From assembly GCA_030077755.1 (NCBI GenBank), contig JAQJZZ010000010.1, positions 4,216,001 through 4,280,000 of the forward strand: DNA of 64,000 bases. Reading direction: 5' to 3'. This document shows, piece by piece, positions 13,159-25,376 of the stretch; position 1 is the first letter of the stretch; every line of letters begins with the position of its first letter. Source of the stretch: Filosporella fistucella (Eukaryota; Ascomycota; Leotiomycetes; Helotiales). Both the position numbers and the translations under genes were made by a program. The notes under the pieces were generated by a model. The model did not search any database. It was not told where the DNA came from and saw nothing but the letters and a program-made list of their open reading frames with translations.

Positions 13159-15162
13159 ATGCCACCCCATCTTGACCTTAAGAATTCATATACACACGCA
13201 GATATGATACTTTCCTCCCGAAAATCCCCTCGAATCAGCCTCCGCGGAGCAGCTACGTACAATAGCCTCGATCGTGGTCCACTGTCGTCGACTTCTTCAC
13301 GATTCAGTTTCAATCACCTCATCGTCTCCCCGCCACCATCTCCTGGTCTTCCTACCTTGGTTCCGAGACATGGTAAACCTCCGCCATCACATACGTCGAG
13401 GAGATGCGCCAGAGCCTTGGTGTGGTTATTGGGTGTGGCAGTTATACTATACTATGGATTTTCACGCCTACAATTGCATCGTTCAGCGAGGAATGTGGGC
13501 TGGGCCACCCACTCCGGAGAGCAGTATGAAATGGTTGGAGAGTCCGAATTACCAGATTATCCTACACCTGTCGTCGTAACAGACAAGCGTGGCCGAACAA
13601 AATGGACAGTCTCCATACCTCCCGATCATCAGTTTCCGTTGTCGCCGAAAACCTACGTCGAGATATGTCAGCAGAACATGGAGGTTTCGAATCACGTTGC
13701 CGATTTGCATCGACATATGCACCTGACGCATGCTGCCCATTACGGATACTATCACGTAGACCCGTACTTCATGGATGTTGCAGAGGCTGAGGAACATGGC
13801 CTTCTGCCTGGACCCGAGGCCAAAACTAGCATGAGGCAAGAGCCGGTGATTGGAGAGAACACCGATGGATTGATTGAGTCTACTGTTTGCAAAAAAAGTT
13901 TGACTTTCGTCTTGGAGACGCAAGATGCTGGGCTCGGCAAGTCGCTAATGCTCCTGTGGACTGCGTATGGTCTGGCTCAAAAAGAAAGTCGAGATTTCTT
14001 TATTGATGACTCGAGGTGGTAAGCTGCGATATACTTGCGGATTCTTTATCGCCACAGCTAATTAGTGCAGGGCCTATGGTAAATATGTCAATTTCTTCAA
14101 GCCTCCCCCTCTACCGAAGTGTAGACCTCCGCCGAGGCATGAGATGCTGCCATGTCCCCATCACGCTCGTCATCTAATTGTTTCGGCTGCGACCGCTTCA
14201 AACACATTGTAGGCACCCCGTTTCTTATCATAATTCACTCACTTGCCGCGTAGCGAATTCAATTAGCTGCCAAGCTGGTCCCAACCTTGTCTCGGAATTT
14301 TGAACTAATATGTTGCAGTGGAGGCTCGTTCAGTGACGAATTTGAAGACCCTCGCAAGATGGAGGTATATCGACAGAAGCCAATATTCGATTTAGCTCGT
14401 GCCGGTTGCCAAGCCTTGTTTCGGCTGAATGATGCTGACCAAAAGTATATCGACGACCGAACACTCGAGTTTTTGGAAAAGACTCTCCGACCTCCTCCCG
14501 AGGAACAAAATGGAATCATCATTGGTCTCCACATTCGTCATGGGGATCGCCACCCATATGAGTTCCAGTACAGGGACAGCTATGTACCAGTTGAACGTTA
14601 CGGCGATAAAGCACGAGAGCTACTTCAAAATGCCTTCAGCAGTTCAGGACCAGATGGCGAAGAAAACATGATGGCCGAAATGCATAGTCTATGGGTTGTT
14701 GCATCCGATGACCCCGATGTCTATGATGCTGATGAATTCTCACACGCGTTGCGGGCCCAGGAGCAAATCCGACTTGCATCCAAGCAGTCTCTCGACTCTG
14801 CAAAGTCTTCTGGGGGACCGATTCGCAAGTTTGTTGAGGAGTCAGTCGGTTGGGAGGGGGGTTTCTTTTCTGGGATGTTTTGGAGCTTAGGCAAGCCGTC
14901 AAGTATTCCAGCAACAGCTATTGAAACACCCAACACAAATTTGCCTCCTACAGAAGAAGCACTGAGACTAAGGGAGTTGGTAGGACGGGCATATCTTATG
15001 GATCTCTCCATGGTCGGGCGATCGAGCGATAAGATTGTCTGTACAGTCAGCAGTATGGGATGCCGTTTACTAGCTGTAATGATGGGATGGGAAAGTGCTA
15101 TCGTCAATGGAAATTGGGTGAATATCGACGGTGATTTTGAGTGGAGAGGTGTTGAATGGTAG
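13159..15162 (+). CDS. GT23-like fucosyltransferase-family type II membrane protein
   Basis: Likely Golgi or ER glycosyltransferase. Exons 13159-14018, 14071-14208 and 14319-15162 give 613 residues. A cytosolic Ser/Arg-rich head, one hydrophobic anchor at about residues 86-102, and a large lumenal part give type II topology. The motif LHIRHGDRHP (His404 onward) resembles the nucleotide-sugar-binding motif of alpha-1,6-fucosyltransferases and protein O-fucosyltransferases. Near the C-terminus SDKIVCTVSSMGCRL resembles the SD.VCT.SS..CR motif of the FUT8 (GT23) group. The sugar donor and acceptor are unknown, and in filamentous ascomycetes this group is mostly uncharacterised. I start at the ATG at 13159; a second ATG at 13204 is possible. 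It converges with the STK19-family gene, which lies tail to tail about 440 bp away. Confidence 0.65.
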
Positions 15163-15606
15163 ACTGTCTGCTTTACGCATTTTTCTTTCAATTGTGTTTT
15201 TGGAAATATTCCAAGGTTGTGATACTGGCAAGCATGTCGAGCGTTGTGATTAGGTCGTCATCAGCTGGTGGGTGTGGGCGTTTTGGATGGTTGCATTGCA
15301 CAAGGAGCGTATTGTATATATTGGCATTGATCCAAGAGGGAAGATTTCCATCTGCTTGGCTGTACATAATTCAGTCTAGGTGAGCTAGAGTATTTATGTC
15401 TTCTAGTGGTCCACGTCATGACGCTCGCTATCTAGACTTTGAGATAAGACCTAATGGGAGCCGTGTTCCTTATTCTTCTAGTTACCGCCTATGCTTATGG
15501 AGTATCCCACATTTGCCCATACAATCGACCAATTCAAGAATAAATCACGAATTTGGAAGACTATTTATAATCAGAAGGCGAGCTATATGAATTGTAGCCT
15601 GTGTGC
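15163..15606. other. Shared 3' region of two convergent genes
   Basis: The 444 bp between the stop codons of the GT23-like gene (plus) and the STK19-like gene (minus). No coding signal is seen, and this is where overlapping 3' ends would lie. Confidence 0.5.
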
Positions 15607-16794
15607 TCATAGCCCTCTTACACCCCGGCCTATGCTCCCGGTATCGAATACTTCCACCAGTCCAGCTCCTACGCATTCCCCTAGTACCCACTCAAAGGTG
15701 AGACCGTAGAAATGCTTCCATTTCCTTGTTCTCCCGGGAAGTACGCCCATGAAATCTCCTCGGTATCGTCGAGCCGCACTTGCTGCGTCATCCGCCTCGA
15801 TCCCTCCGTCCCAACGCTGACGAAGCATATTTTCGGGGACTTCCCGATATTTCGACTTGGATAATAGAGACAGGAAATGTGCACGGGCACTTGCCTGGAG
15901 CTTAAGGAATGGCCCTACGCTTGGTACGGCCAGTGTATAATCACCAGGGCCCATCGAAGCTTTCATTCCGCCTCCACTACCTCCAGCAGCATGGACAGCG
16001 CCCTCACCTCCGACCGCTGCCAAAGACCCGGAGGCAGCTTTTGAAACACTATTCAAGGACGTCAAGGTTCCCCGAGTCCCGTCCCCCGGCCGTGACATTA
16101 TATCTGTGGAAACCAGCCCTGGCAATGTGGTTGTGATAAAGCCAGCATGCATGAGAGCTCTAGCTTCCTCGTCAGATATGATTGACTGAGGCACTTTCAA
16201 AGCTGTGGGACTCTGGTGCATGAAATCAAGAAATTTTTGTTTGAGCTCCGAGCTTAATGGGCTGTTTTGAATCATAGTCTCAAGATCTTTCATCATAATC
16301 AGGACCTCTCCCATGGCACCTCTTCCACTAATGATAATCTTTCTTATGATCCCGCCTTGTGTGAGCTCTGCAATCTCTCTTTCGACGGCTGTGGGTGAAT
16401 TCAGCAGCGCTTGAACATGCGAGACACTTATTGTGGGTGGAAGAGATGATCGAAAGCGCAGGACTTCTGCGATTCGCGTTGAATTCATTCCTGCCCTCTG
16501 CTCTGGTATGCGGCTCCACGTCCTGCCTTGGATATAGGACAGTGCTTGAGCGACATCGCGAAGGTTTAGGTCTGTTGACAAGATTTCAACGAGTCCATTA
16601 TCGTCCATTCGATCCCCAAATAAGTCATCATCGTCACAATCTGCCGTTTTCTGCTCTATGGATGATCGTTGTATAGGTTTTCGGCGAGGAAGAGTAGCAT
16701 ACTGTGAGCTCGAGGATGCCGTTCGCTTGAAAGAAGGCGGCTTACTAGGCTTCTTAATGCGGCTAGAATGTGCAGCAGAGAACCGAAAGCTCAT
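15607..16794 (-). CDS. STK19-family protein (winged-helix, DNA-repair related)
   Basis: Single-exon gene of 395 residues starting MSFRFSAAHSSR. The body matches the Stk19 family: a basic Ser-rich head, the LVEILSTDLNLRDVAQALSYI stretch, RIAEVLRFRSSLPPTISVSHVQALLNS, then a winged-helix-like second half ending RKWKHFYGLTFEWVLGECVGAGLVEVF. Human STK19 was first called a kinase; later work describes a nuclear DNA-binding protein with tandem winged helices that acts in transcription-coupled nucleotide excision repair. I see no kinase motifs here. An in-frame ATG further upstream (16911) would add 39 residues of Pro/Leu-rich sequence with little family character, so I prefer 16794. Confidence 0.72.
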   Translation of the reverse strand: MSFRFSAAHSSRIKKPSKPPSFKRTASSSSQYATLPRRKPIQRSSIEQKTADCDDDDLFGDRMDDNGLVEILSTDLNLRDVAQALSYIQGRTWSRIPEQRAGMNSTRIAEVLRFRSSLPPTISVSHVQALLNSPTAVEREIAELTQGGIIRKIIISGRGAMGEVLIMMKDLETMIQNSPLSSELKQKFLDFMHQSPTALKVPQSIISDEEARALMHAGFITTTLPGLVSTDIMSRPGDGTRGTLTSLNSVSKAASGSLAAVGGEGAVHAAGGSGGGMKASMGPGDYTLAVPSVGPFLKLQASARAHFLSLLSKSKYREVPENMLRQRWDGGIEADDAASAARRYRGDFMGVLPGRTRKWKHFYGLTFEWVLGECVGAGLVEVFDTGSIGRGVRGL

Positions 16795-17584
16795 ATCTGG
16801 GTAGTAGGAGTGATGTAGTAGGGCTGGGGAGACTGATATAGGATTTTGATGCGGTAACGTAACGGGGAGAAAGGGTAAGAGAGGAGGTCGAGGTCGAGAA
16901 CAATAAGCCATCGCGAGGCGAAGCACCAAGCGAGGCTGCCAAAACGACCCCACCAGCTCCAGCTCCCGTCCCAAGACCCTCTCCCGCACCTCATCCTCTA
17001 TTTCAGTTTACCTTTCCTCACTCCAACGGCTCGCATGCAATTTAGTCACACTTTTGCACCACGTTATCCACTCATACCTACTTATCTTATCGTATACGGA
17101 GTATGGAATAATTTCGTATATCCCGGCTTCACAAAGTCCTCTAAGCATACACTGAGTATATACATATCCGTCCACGTCAAGATTTCTCGACACTAGCTAC
17201 CTAGGTAGTGTGTCTGTCGTCTGATATATTTACTGTTTGTCGTCCATCTGTGTGATTAGTTACACTGAGCTGTGCCGGAATCCTTGGTGTATGTGCATAT
17301 CCTCTGTAATACAACCACATCATCCCCATTCTCGTCCTCGATCAAAGTACCAAGGAATAATCGGATTTGCTTCGGGTCATTTCGTTGTTGCTCAAAATTA
17401 CCTGTGAGTCCACGAACACCTGCAGCACGTATATATTAAAGCAATCCCGGTGGATGCTGTGGCTTGCAGAACTACTTCAATTTCCTCTCTCTGACTTGTT
17501 GTGTGAATAGTCCAAATCTTCGTCCACATTCCGCTCTGTTATCCATTTATCATACGGCATATTTCAAGTTCGAAGATAGAGACA
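16795..17584. other. Divergent promoter region
   Basis: About 790 bp between the head-to-head STK19-like and phosphoglycerate-mutase-like genes, presumably containing both promoters. It includes pyrimidine-rich tracts and no recognisable gene. Confidence 0.5.
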
Positions 17585-18854
17585 ATGCCGCCCACTGTAA
17601 TTCTGATCCGGCATGCTCAAGCATTACACAGTGAGGAGAACTTGGATGCAAAACTCAGATCGATGACTAAAATATCTTTACAGACGTTGCTCATAAGTTA
17701 CCCTCCTATTTGGATGTTTGAATGTGTATACGTGCATGTGTCTTACAACTTTCGCGATCAGAGCTGTGCACTAAAATTCCGATTACAATTTCCACTTCAT
17801 TTAAATTTGTTTTTTTCGTTGATGGCTAAATCCTAATTCAAGCTGACAAGTTTCACACAGGACTATGAACTTCATGATCCTCCCCTCACTAGCCTCGGAT
17901 TTGGCGCCCAGTGCGACGAGCTTGCGACTCACTTTCAAAACGCCCTCCCTCTTGCGGCAGAGATTAGCCTTATCGTGGTCAGCCCTATGAGGCGTACTCT
18001 GCAGGTATGCATTTAAATCATGTCATTTGTTCTACCTCAGGTGTGCTTCTTCTCCACGGAGAGTATTCATCTCCCAGTGTCTTTTGCCAACCAATACAAG
18101 GCTAGTACACCTGAGGACTTTAATGCCACCGAGACATAAATGGTGAAGCAATTCCATTAAAGCACCGAGAAGATTCATTGAAAGCCTCGGGATAGTTCTT
18201 CAGGCCCTTTGGATAAAATCTACAGAGAGAGTTCACACAAAAGAACACCCGAGAATCACATGCGTTCCAATTGCCTTCAAAGTCATATGAAAAACATCCT
18301 CTCAAGCTAGAGCTGCTCTAGTTTCCTTTTCAGGATGCTGATGTTCCACGCAGACAGCACAACAGAGTCTTGGATGGTGTATGGAGAAAGGCATCCCTGT
18401 TATTCTGCGCGCCGAGTGGCAAGAGAATTCAGCCAAACCATGCGACACGGGAACCCAGATATCGGTGATGCAGAAAGAATGGCCGCAATTTGACTGGTCA
18501 AGCGTCGACCCCAATTACCCATCGAAGAAAGGGCTTTATGAATTCTCGGGCCATGGTCTGACCCAGCGAGGGATTGTAGCCAGGAAGTGGTTGAGGGCAC
18601 GGCCAGAACGTGTCATCGCAGTCGTCTCTCATTCAGGTTTCCTCCGTGTCGGGGTCAGCTACAAGAAGTATGAGAATGCCGATTATCGAATTTTCGACTT
18701 TGCGGAGGAAGACGATGCTACCGGAGGAAGACTGATAGAGTGGGAACTTACTGAACGGGCAGGTGGTCTTGGCAAGAGGTTTGCAATATCTACTTTTGTA
18801 TCCCATATGAGTCTCAGTAGTGGAGCAAGCGCTGAAACCCGCCGAGCAGCTTGA
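17585..18854 (+). CDS. Histidine phosphatase superfamily (phosphoglycerate mutase-like)
   Basis: Small phosphatase of the PGM-like clade with a phospho-histidine intermediate. The N-terminus MPPTVILIRHAQALH carries the catalytic Arg9-His10, SPMRRTLQ follows in exon 3, and VVSHSGFLR supplies the second catalytic His. Exon 1 is only 46 nt (17585-17630). Intron 1 ends at 17683, giving ALHNVAH. The second junction is ambiguous: exon 2 may be 17684-17715 with exon 3 from 17861, or 17684-17696 with exon 3 from 17851; both keep the frame. Exon 3 ends at 18004 and the last exon is 18366-18854. Product length is 233-236 residues. The third intron is 361 nt, far longer than the others here. Its substrate is unknown; many fungal genomes carry several such cytosolic phosphatases. 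Confidence 0.72.
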
Positions 18855-21800
18855 AGCATGCCTGCCTTCCAAGGTCCTCTTAAACTCGGAGCTAATTCGT
18901 TGCAGCCCTGAAGGATTTTTCCCTTTAAGCCCTGATGGTACGTTGATTGAAATGCCTATTATCCATATGCTCCTAGTGTCGTGTTCGTCAAGCATGGAAT
19001 CTTTTTTAATTGTAATCCAGACTACCCGGAGGAGGGGGTGAACGATGTTAGAGAAGCTGTAGGTGAAATTCCAAGATAGGAACGTTTTGCTATTCGATTT
19101 GCCAGGGATCTCACACTAAGTTTCTTCTAGTAAAGATTGAGAGATCCGGGGAGATTGGGAGAGCCAGATACTCGCAATAATTGGTTATTCAGGGAACGCA
19201 AGTAGACTAGACAGGGTTATGAGTGCTGATTCTTGTCTTGCTTTTCTGTTTAGGGCAATGCATGTTTGGGCCATACTCATTTTCATGGACTATCATCGCT
19301 TATAAACCGTTATGAAGTGTCTATTAGGATTAATTTGAACAAGTTACCCTCCTCTTGCGTTTTGTTTTGAATTTTATGTAGACAAATCACCTGGCAGGCA
19401 ACAATACTTCAAAGCTTGGAGTGAGGAAGTGCCAAAAAATACAGTGAATATAGTATGACTACCTGACTGTATCGACCTATAACCAGTCTTACAGTACTAT
19501 GAATAGGCACCGGTAGCAAATAAAAGCACTGTTTGATTATAAACTAGTGAGGTAATATAGATTTACTTTTCCTTTAGGAGAAACGTTGTCACGAGATAAT
19601 AATATTCTCAAGCTTTAAATTTGCCCTGTGATGCAATATGAAGGGAGAATACGGTACCGGCAAGTACACTAGAGAAGTACCTTTACCAAAAGAGTACACT
19701 ATAACTGCTATCCTAGCCCATAGCAATAAAAGCGATAAGTAGCAAAATAGACCGATGAACATAATCTATATATCAAACAGTCTAAAGCGAAACGCCACGG
19801 GAAGAATAGAGCAGTCAACTCAATATCTTCCTATTACCATTCTAAACAACATATTGATGAAGCTTTTGTTACACGCTACTTACGCCAATTCGGATATAGC
19901 AGAGAAAATAACTTCATTCCCTTTGTTCTCCCCAAACAAAGGGGGCGAATGTAGACCTTAGCTCATCACGGGACATAAGATAACTAGATTTGGTGAAGTT
20001 GGATATAATTTCTGGCCTATTTGATGGGTATATCCCCGATCCGATGACAAGGTGGAAATCTCAATTAGGACGTCTGGGTGAGGTCTAGGATGATGCAAGG
20101 GAGGTTGTGTGGCGCATGTAATGTTCGTCTTCTTCTAACCTACAGAGGTAGGCTCGCTCGGCAGGTAAGTGGCTAACAAGCTCCAACTTGTCGAGGATTA
20201 GCTAGGCTTTAATAATGTTCGGACCGTCGCCACAGTATTATTGTATACCAGAGTACTACCATTGAAGCTAAGGAGTGTGGCAGGCGGGGCAGTCAAACTG
20301 TTATCCACAAGCGCCCACACGGCCACAAGACGCTTTGCGTCATTACTGCGAGGCTGTGCTGGGTAAACTTGAACAGTTTTCATTTGCATAAGCATAAGGT
20401 AAGGACCTAGTGGATGGCAAGAGGGGAAAGAGTTTGAAGGTAAGGAGGCAGGGTAATTATTGTTGTTGCATATCTATCTTGGAGTTCCAATAACACCGTC
20501 GAATACACAAGAGGTGGTTGTTCATGTATACCTATAGAGAAAGTATACAATATTATACCTCGACTATCAATACTCTCCTACTCACTTGCTCCCATTCGTG
20601 GGGCCTTATGGCATGAGACCCGCGTACAGATGGCAAGGAGGGTCAAGGGGTCAAGGATAGGTAGTGTATGTGAAATGATAAGCGTATGGCGCTCGCACTC
20701 GAGGCTGGATAGATCGATGGAAGATATACCTATCTATCTAAGTAATGCAATAAAATACACAGGCTTTTGAAGGCACCTATGGCAAATAGAACTAGGTTTG
20801 TAGGCGAGCAATTTGGTAGAGAGTGTTAGGCAAGATATGATATAACGTAGGTAAGGTATGATATGGTTTAGACCTCGAGAAGGATCGTTAGAGATATTGT
20901 AGTTGAAACGGTATATAGGTAAATTCCGGCCCCTCGAGGTGGTGGAAATGCGGGACCACATCATCGACATCGCCACACCATCAATTTCGCCACACTGTAT
21001 TATCGGGTGGTGTCAATCACTATTGAGAAATAGATTGGCAGGGCAGGTGGCGGCAAGTGTTAGAGTATGGGGAGTTCTGATTCCGGATAGGTAATTATCA
21101 GGTGGGATTGGGTCCGGAGCTGAGTAGTGCAGGCAGTACGTCTATGAAGTAGAAACTGGTAAAGTCTTATCAACCCTAGATACTTACCTATGTAACTTGA
21201 CTTTCGGACGGAGTGGTGATGAAGAGGGAGATGGAGATGTGACGGTTCTGGATATGGAGATGTATTGAATGTCGAGTTAGATCTATATAGTGTAAGGAGT
21301 ACAGCACATTAACTCGAAGAAGGATACCCGGGAGAGAAGATGATGGGTGGAGAAGATGACCTGAAGGCTGAGGGCTGAAAGGGAGGAAAAGGGCTTAGGT
21401 TGTCTTTTATTGGAGTGCCTCGTACTTGTACCCAAGGAGTGCTCACGAATCGGTAGATATTAGGTAGGTATTGTATTGTCGTTACCTATTTACCTACCTA
21501 GTTACGTACCTTGCTTTGGTTTGGCGGTGCTCTAGCGTGTGATGTGATGTATGCGGAGTGAGGCGCAGTCCTGAGTGTCCCCACCAATGGAAGAGCGGAA
21601 CTTTACCAGCTTGCCAGCGATACCTACCTACTGTAGTACCTGCCTACCTCCCTACTGTTACGGCCCTGTACTGACTCTGTATGCCAGCCCAGGTAAAGGC
21701 ACTTTGCTGTACGAGCTTACCCATACCAAAACCTAAGTACAAGCACCTACCTACATCACCTGGGGACCTATCTACTCTACTCTACCTTACTATTAGCTAC

Positions 21801-23249
21801 CGAATATGCCCTGCTAGCACTGCCACTGCCACGATCGTTGACTCTGCCACTCCTCGCTCGGCCACTTACCGTCATTCAAAGACAAGACCAGCCGGCCCAG
21901 CCCAGCCCAGCCCAGCATACCATCATCATCACCTACCATCTGGCTGGGTGTGTACAATTACATAGTAACTACCTTTACGTTCTTCTGCCTACTACTCATC
22001 TACTACCTCCACGAGCCACGAACCTAACTTCACTAATCTACCTTACCATAAGTTGTACTCCTGTTTCACTATACCTACTCACCTCACGTCTACTTACCTC
22101 CTACCTACTGTACTAACCTTACTTACCTACCAACTTAGCTAAAGCAAAATATCTTGAGTTGGCCTGCCATACCCCTGCCTACCCTGCCACCTGCATGCCA
22201 CCTGCCTCCTGGTCAGCCCTCACTCAGCTTGTCGGCCTGTCCTGCCCTGCCCTGTCCTGTCTTTGTTCTGTTCTGTTCTGTTCTGTCTGTCCTGTCCTGC
22301 ATTCTTTTCGCAAACTTCCATTCACAACTCATATCCAACCCCCGAGTCCAATTTTTGAGCCCGAGTCTGACTCTACCTAAGTCCGGATCTGAGTTCGAAC
22401 CTGATCCCCCTTCATTTTCACCTTCAACTTCACCTTCACCTTCACCTTCCCATCCAATCCATCTCATACCGTACATCCACGCTCCACCGACCCCCGACGA
22501 CCTGACCCCGTGCTTCACCTGACTTGACCTACCTACCTACTCACCTCACCTCACTTCGCCCACCACACCAACGATTTCCAGCTTCCATTGTCAGTCATCA
22601 CATTTACACCACTTCCACCACACTTCCAACGCACGCAATATCACCATCACTTCTATCGCCTGACTCACTGTATTCACTTCCACACTCCAATTTTACAGTC
22701 CTCACCTACATGTCCTTCACTCCATATCCTCCTCCAGCTTAGCCTCCAACAGCCTCAACGATACACTCATTGCTTCCACTACGCGCGTGGCAACTTATAT
22801 GCGTGGCTGATCTACTTGCGATCCTTAACTCAGGTCAGAAAGCGGATTGCCGTCTCGTTCAAATCGTATTAGTCCGTTGCATGATTTTCAGCCCTGTCAA
22901 GTTATGTCCTGCGAGGCCGCAGAGCAAAACCTTCAAATCCGCATCCAAACGTCCTTGGAACTGTGCGCAATTGGTTCAGCGTGGAGGCCGTTGAAGCGCT
23001 CTTGGTGAGCTTTATCTGCAGACTCTTTTGCTCAATTCATGTTCCTAATCTTTCCAGAAGCCTTGCGATCCATTTAATAATCCCCACGTCACACCTATCT
23101 CCCACGCCCAAATCTGAAAGGAAGCTCGACATGAACCTTTGATATTGTGAACGTGGCTCAAGTATCACATCACATTCACCGTGCAGTGCGGCGGATCCAG
23201 TGTTGGCATTGTACCCACAGGCGTGCATTGGACTTGACCTTGATTCTTC
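18855..23249. other. Large gene-free interval
   Basis: Nearly 4.4 kb with no recognised gene. The first part (18.9-20.5 kb) is mildly AT-rich without family-like frames. From about 21.4 kb it becomes C+T-rich, with TACCTACC clusters (21475-21780, 22520-22560), a CCTGT/TTCTG pentamer run (about 22240-22300) and CACCTT hexamers (about 22415-22450), and probably forms the promoter and long 5' leader of the zinc-finger gene. A non-coding RNA cannot be excluded. Confidence 0.5.
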
Positions 23250-25376
23250 ATGGCCTCAGAGGAAGGAGTCGTCGCCGCGCCCGTTCTTAACAAGAACCCG
23301 TCAACAACAACCACCATCCCCGAATCCGATTTACCACGAGCCAAGTCGTTGAAACGCGGCCGGCCAGATCAGGTTCAGAGCCCTACAAACCTAACCCCAA
23401 TCGCGCATGCTGGGCTAGGGGCATCACCCTCTCCCAAGTCGCCAAGGTTCAAGGGCACCTTCTCGCCAGCGTTCGCTCCTGCCCCTCTCACGGGGGCAGC
23501 TGCTCTGGCCGATGAGCGGAGGAGGAGAGAAGAGACCCAAAGGACGCAACAAGCCGCAATGAGCGAGAATCCAGGACATAAAGCTTTATCATCATTGATG
23601 GCTGGCGGCGGAACAGGGATGAGCAAACCCCAGGATGCGCCGATAGCAACCACTACAATGAGTGAGGGTCTCTCTACAGCTGCGCATTCCATTTTGATTC
23701 CAGCTTCAGCCGTCGTTGACGAAAAGGCCGAAACAAGTCCAGCAAGTGTGACCAGCCTTGCAAGTCTAGGGAGTACGGCGCAGACTGCAACAGCAAGCCC
23801 GACAATCGTGGCCAGTCCAGCAGCAATGACGAGCGCCATCGAAGCTGAATCAAGAAACTATAGGGCAGGTAATTCGGGGCAATTACAGGCAGCTGTTGAC
23901 GAGCAGCTGTCAAATCGAGCATTGTCATTCCCAGGCAATGTGCTGGCAGAATCTGATGGATCACGAATTCCTCCACGGGGCATGAGTCTTCCAATGCCCG
24001 GCCAGCAATTGGCCCCAAGATCCCCTTCACAGAAGAAGCATAAATGCCCATACTGTGATACGGAATTTACTCGACATCACAACCTGAAAAGTCACCTTTT
24101 AACACACAGCCAAGAAAAGCCCTATGTTTGCCAAACCTGCAACATGAGGTTCAGGAGGTTACACGATTTAAAAAGACACATGAAGTTACATACTGGAGAA
24201 CGGCCCCATATATGCCCGAAATGTGACCGCAAGTTTGCAAGAGGTGATGCCCTCGCTCGTCATAGCAAAGGGCAGGGCGGATGCGCCGGGAGGAGAGCTA
24301 GTATGGGCAGCTTTGGTGGGGATGATGATTTTGAAGGTTCAAATGCTGGGGAAGACGACAATGGCATGGATGGAATCATGTACACCAATGGCACGCCACA
24401 CCCAAATGATACAGAAATGTCCGAAGAGGATAGGAGACGGTTCAGCCTACCCAGCATCAAAGCTCAGCACGTTACTGGACCCAACAGCGGGGACAACTTC
24501 CAAACCCATTCCCGGGCGCCCAGTACCTATCCTCCAGCCGGACCCCGACCCGGCCAGCCCCCCTCTGGTGGACTTTACCCTCCAAACACAGACCGGGGCG
24601 GATCGTCGAGCTCTGGCACTTCACCGAGTATGCAGAACAGCGTGATTGGTGGCCACACACCCAACACGAGCATTTCTTCATTGCCCATTAGCACTGGAGG
24701 TGGTTCCATGTTCTCACAAAGTGCCATGACCGAGAGTCCTAAACCTCTCAGCCCTGCTGGGATGCATTCGCATCAACTTGGCCACGATTCCTCATCCATC
24801 AGCAGACAAAGGTCGCCTAGCTTGACAACACAGTTTCAACAGCAGCACTTCGGCCGCCGGCAATCAGGGAGGATTTCGCCAACAGCGATGTCACTACCTT
24901 CTCCTCATGGTACATCACACGTGCCCAAACTCCCTGCTCTTGCCGGATTGGCTCCTCCTGACCAGAGATACACTTTACCAAGCCAGGCACCGAGCCAGCA
25001 AACCTCCCCAGGAGGTCCACAAAGTAGTCAGTCCGGCCAGCCAGCTCCGAGTGTAACATCGCCCAGTGCGGTATTCCAGCTACAAGGAGGTCCATCGCCA
25101 GGCCGAGGACCGCCCGCCGGTGCCCGCAGTCAGGGAAACGGTAGTGGGGAGAGCAGTAGTAATTTATTTGCGGCTGGTGAACGAGGAGTATGGGCTTACG
25201 TTCAGACCTTGGAAGATAAGGTCAAGCAGTTGTCAGAGAAGGTTCATGCTATGGAGGATAAAGAGCGTAACCAAGAAGATAAAATAAACCGACTTTCGGA
25301 CGAGGTATCGTTACTGAGAGCTCGCCTTAATCCACAGAACCAGATACACCACAGTAATCTTCAAGGCCCTTCATAA
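23250..25376 (+). CDS. C2H2 zinc-finger transcription factor (Azf1-like)
   Basis: Intronless, 708 residues. Three adjacent zinc fingers start at Cys266: CPYC..H-x3-H, CQTC..H-x3-H and CPKC..H with a final Cys in place of the last His (C2HC). They are joined by TH.QEKPYVC and TGERPHIC linkers, so nuclear DNA binding is expected. The fingers sit between long disordered Ser/Pro/Gln-rich arms. At about residues 645-700 a heptad-rich segment (WAYVQTLEDKVKQLSEKV onward) should form a coiled coil for dimerisation. The fingers are of the type commonly annotated as Azf1-like in filamentous fungi; the true target genes are unknown. The very long upstream pyrimidine-rich region suggests a long regulated 5' leader. 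Confidence 0.8.
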   Translation: MASEEGVVAAPVLNKNPSTTTTIPESDLPRAKSLKRGRPDQVQSPTNLTPIAHAGLGASPSPKSPRFKGTFSPAFAPAPLTGAAALADERRRREETQRTQQAAMSENPGHKALSSLMAGGGTGMSKPQDAPIATTTMSEGLSTAAHSILIPASAVVDEKAETSPASVTSLASLGSTAQTATASPTIVASPAAMTSAIEAESRNYRAGNSGQLQAAVDEQLSNRALSFPGNVLAESDGSRIPPRGMSLPMPGQQLAPRSPSQKKHKCPYCDTEFTRHHNLKSHLLTHSQEKPYVCQTCNMRFRRLHDLKRHMKLHTGERPHICPKCDRKFARGDALARHSKGQGGCAGRRASMGSFGGDDDFEGSNAGEDDNGMDGIMYTNGTPHPNDTEMSEEDRRRFSLPSIKAQHVTGPNSGDNFQTHSRAPSTYPPAGPRPGQPPSGGLYPPNTDRGGSSSSGTSPSMQNSVIGGHTPNTSISSLPISTGGGSMFSQSAMTESPKPLSPAGMHSHQLGHDSSSISRQRSPSLTTQFQQQHFGRRQSGRISPTAMSLPSPHGTSHVPKLPALAGLAPPDQRYTLPSQAPSQQTSPGGPQSSQSGQPAPSVTSPSAVFQLQGGPSPGRGPPAGARSQGNGSGESSSNLFAAGERGVWAYVQTLEDKVKQLSEKVHAMEDKERNQEDKINRLSDEVSLLRARLNPQNQIHHSNLQGPS

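Noticed and set aside
16795..16989. N-terminal extension of the STK19-like protein
   Set aside because: It needs a GTG start or an upstream ATG, and the added residues are low-complexity and lack family similarity.
18855..23249. Possible tRNA or additional small genes in the large gap
   Set aside because: No cloverleaf-type TTCRA arm with matching acceptor was found by eye, and open frames lack any recognisable motif; a tRNAscan run would settle it.
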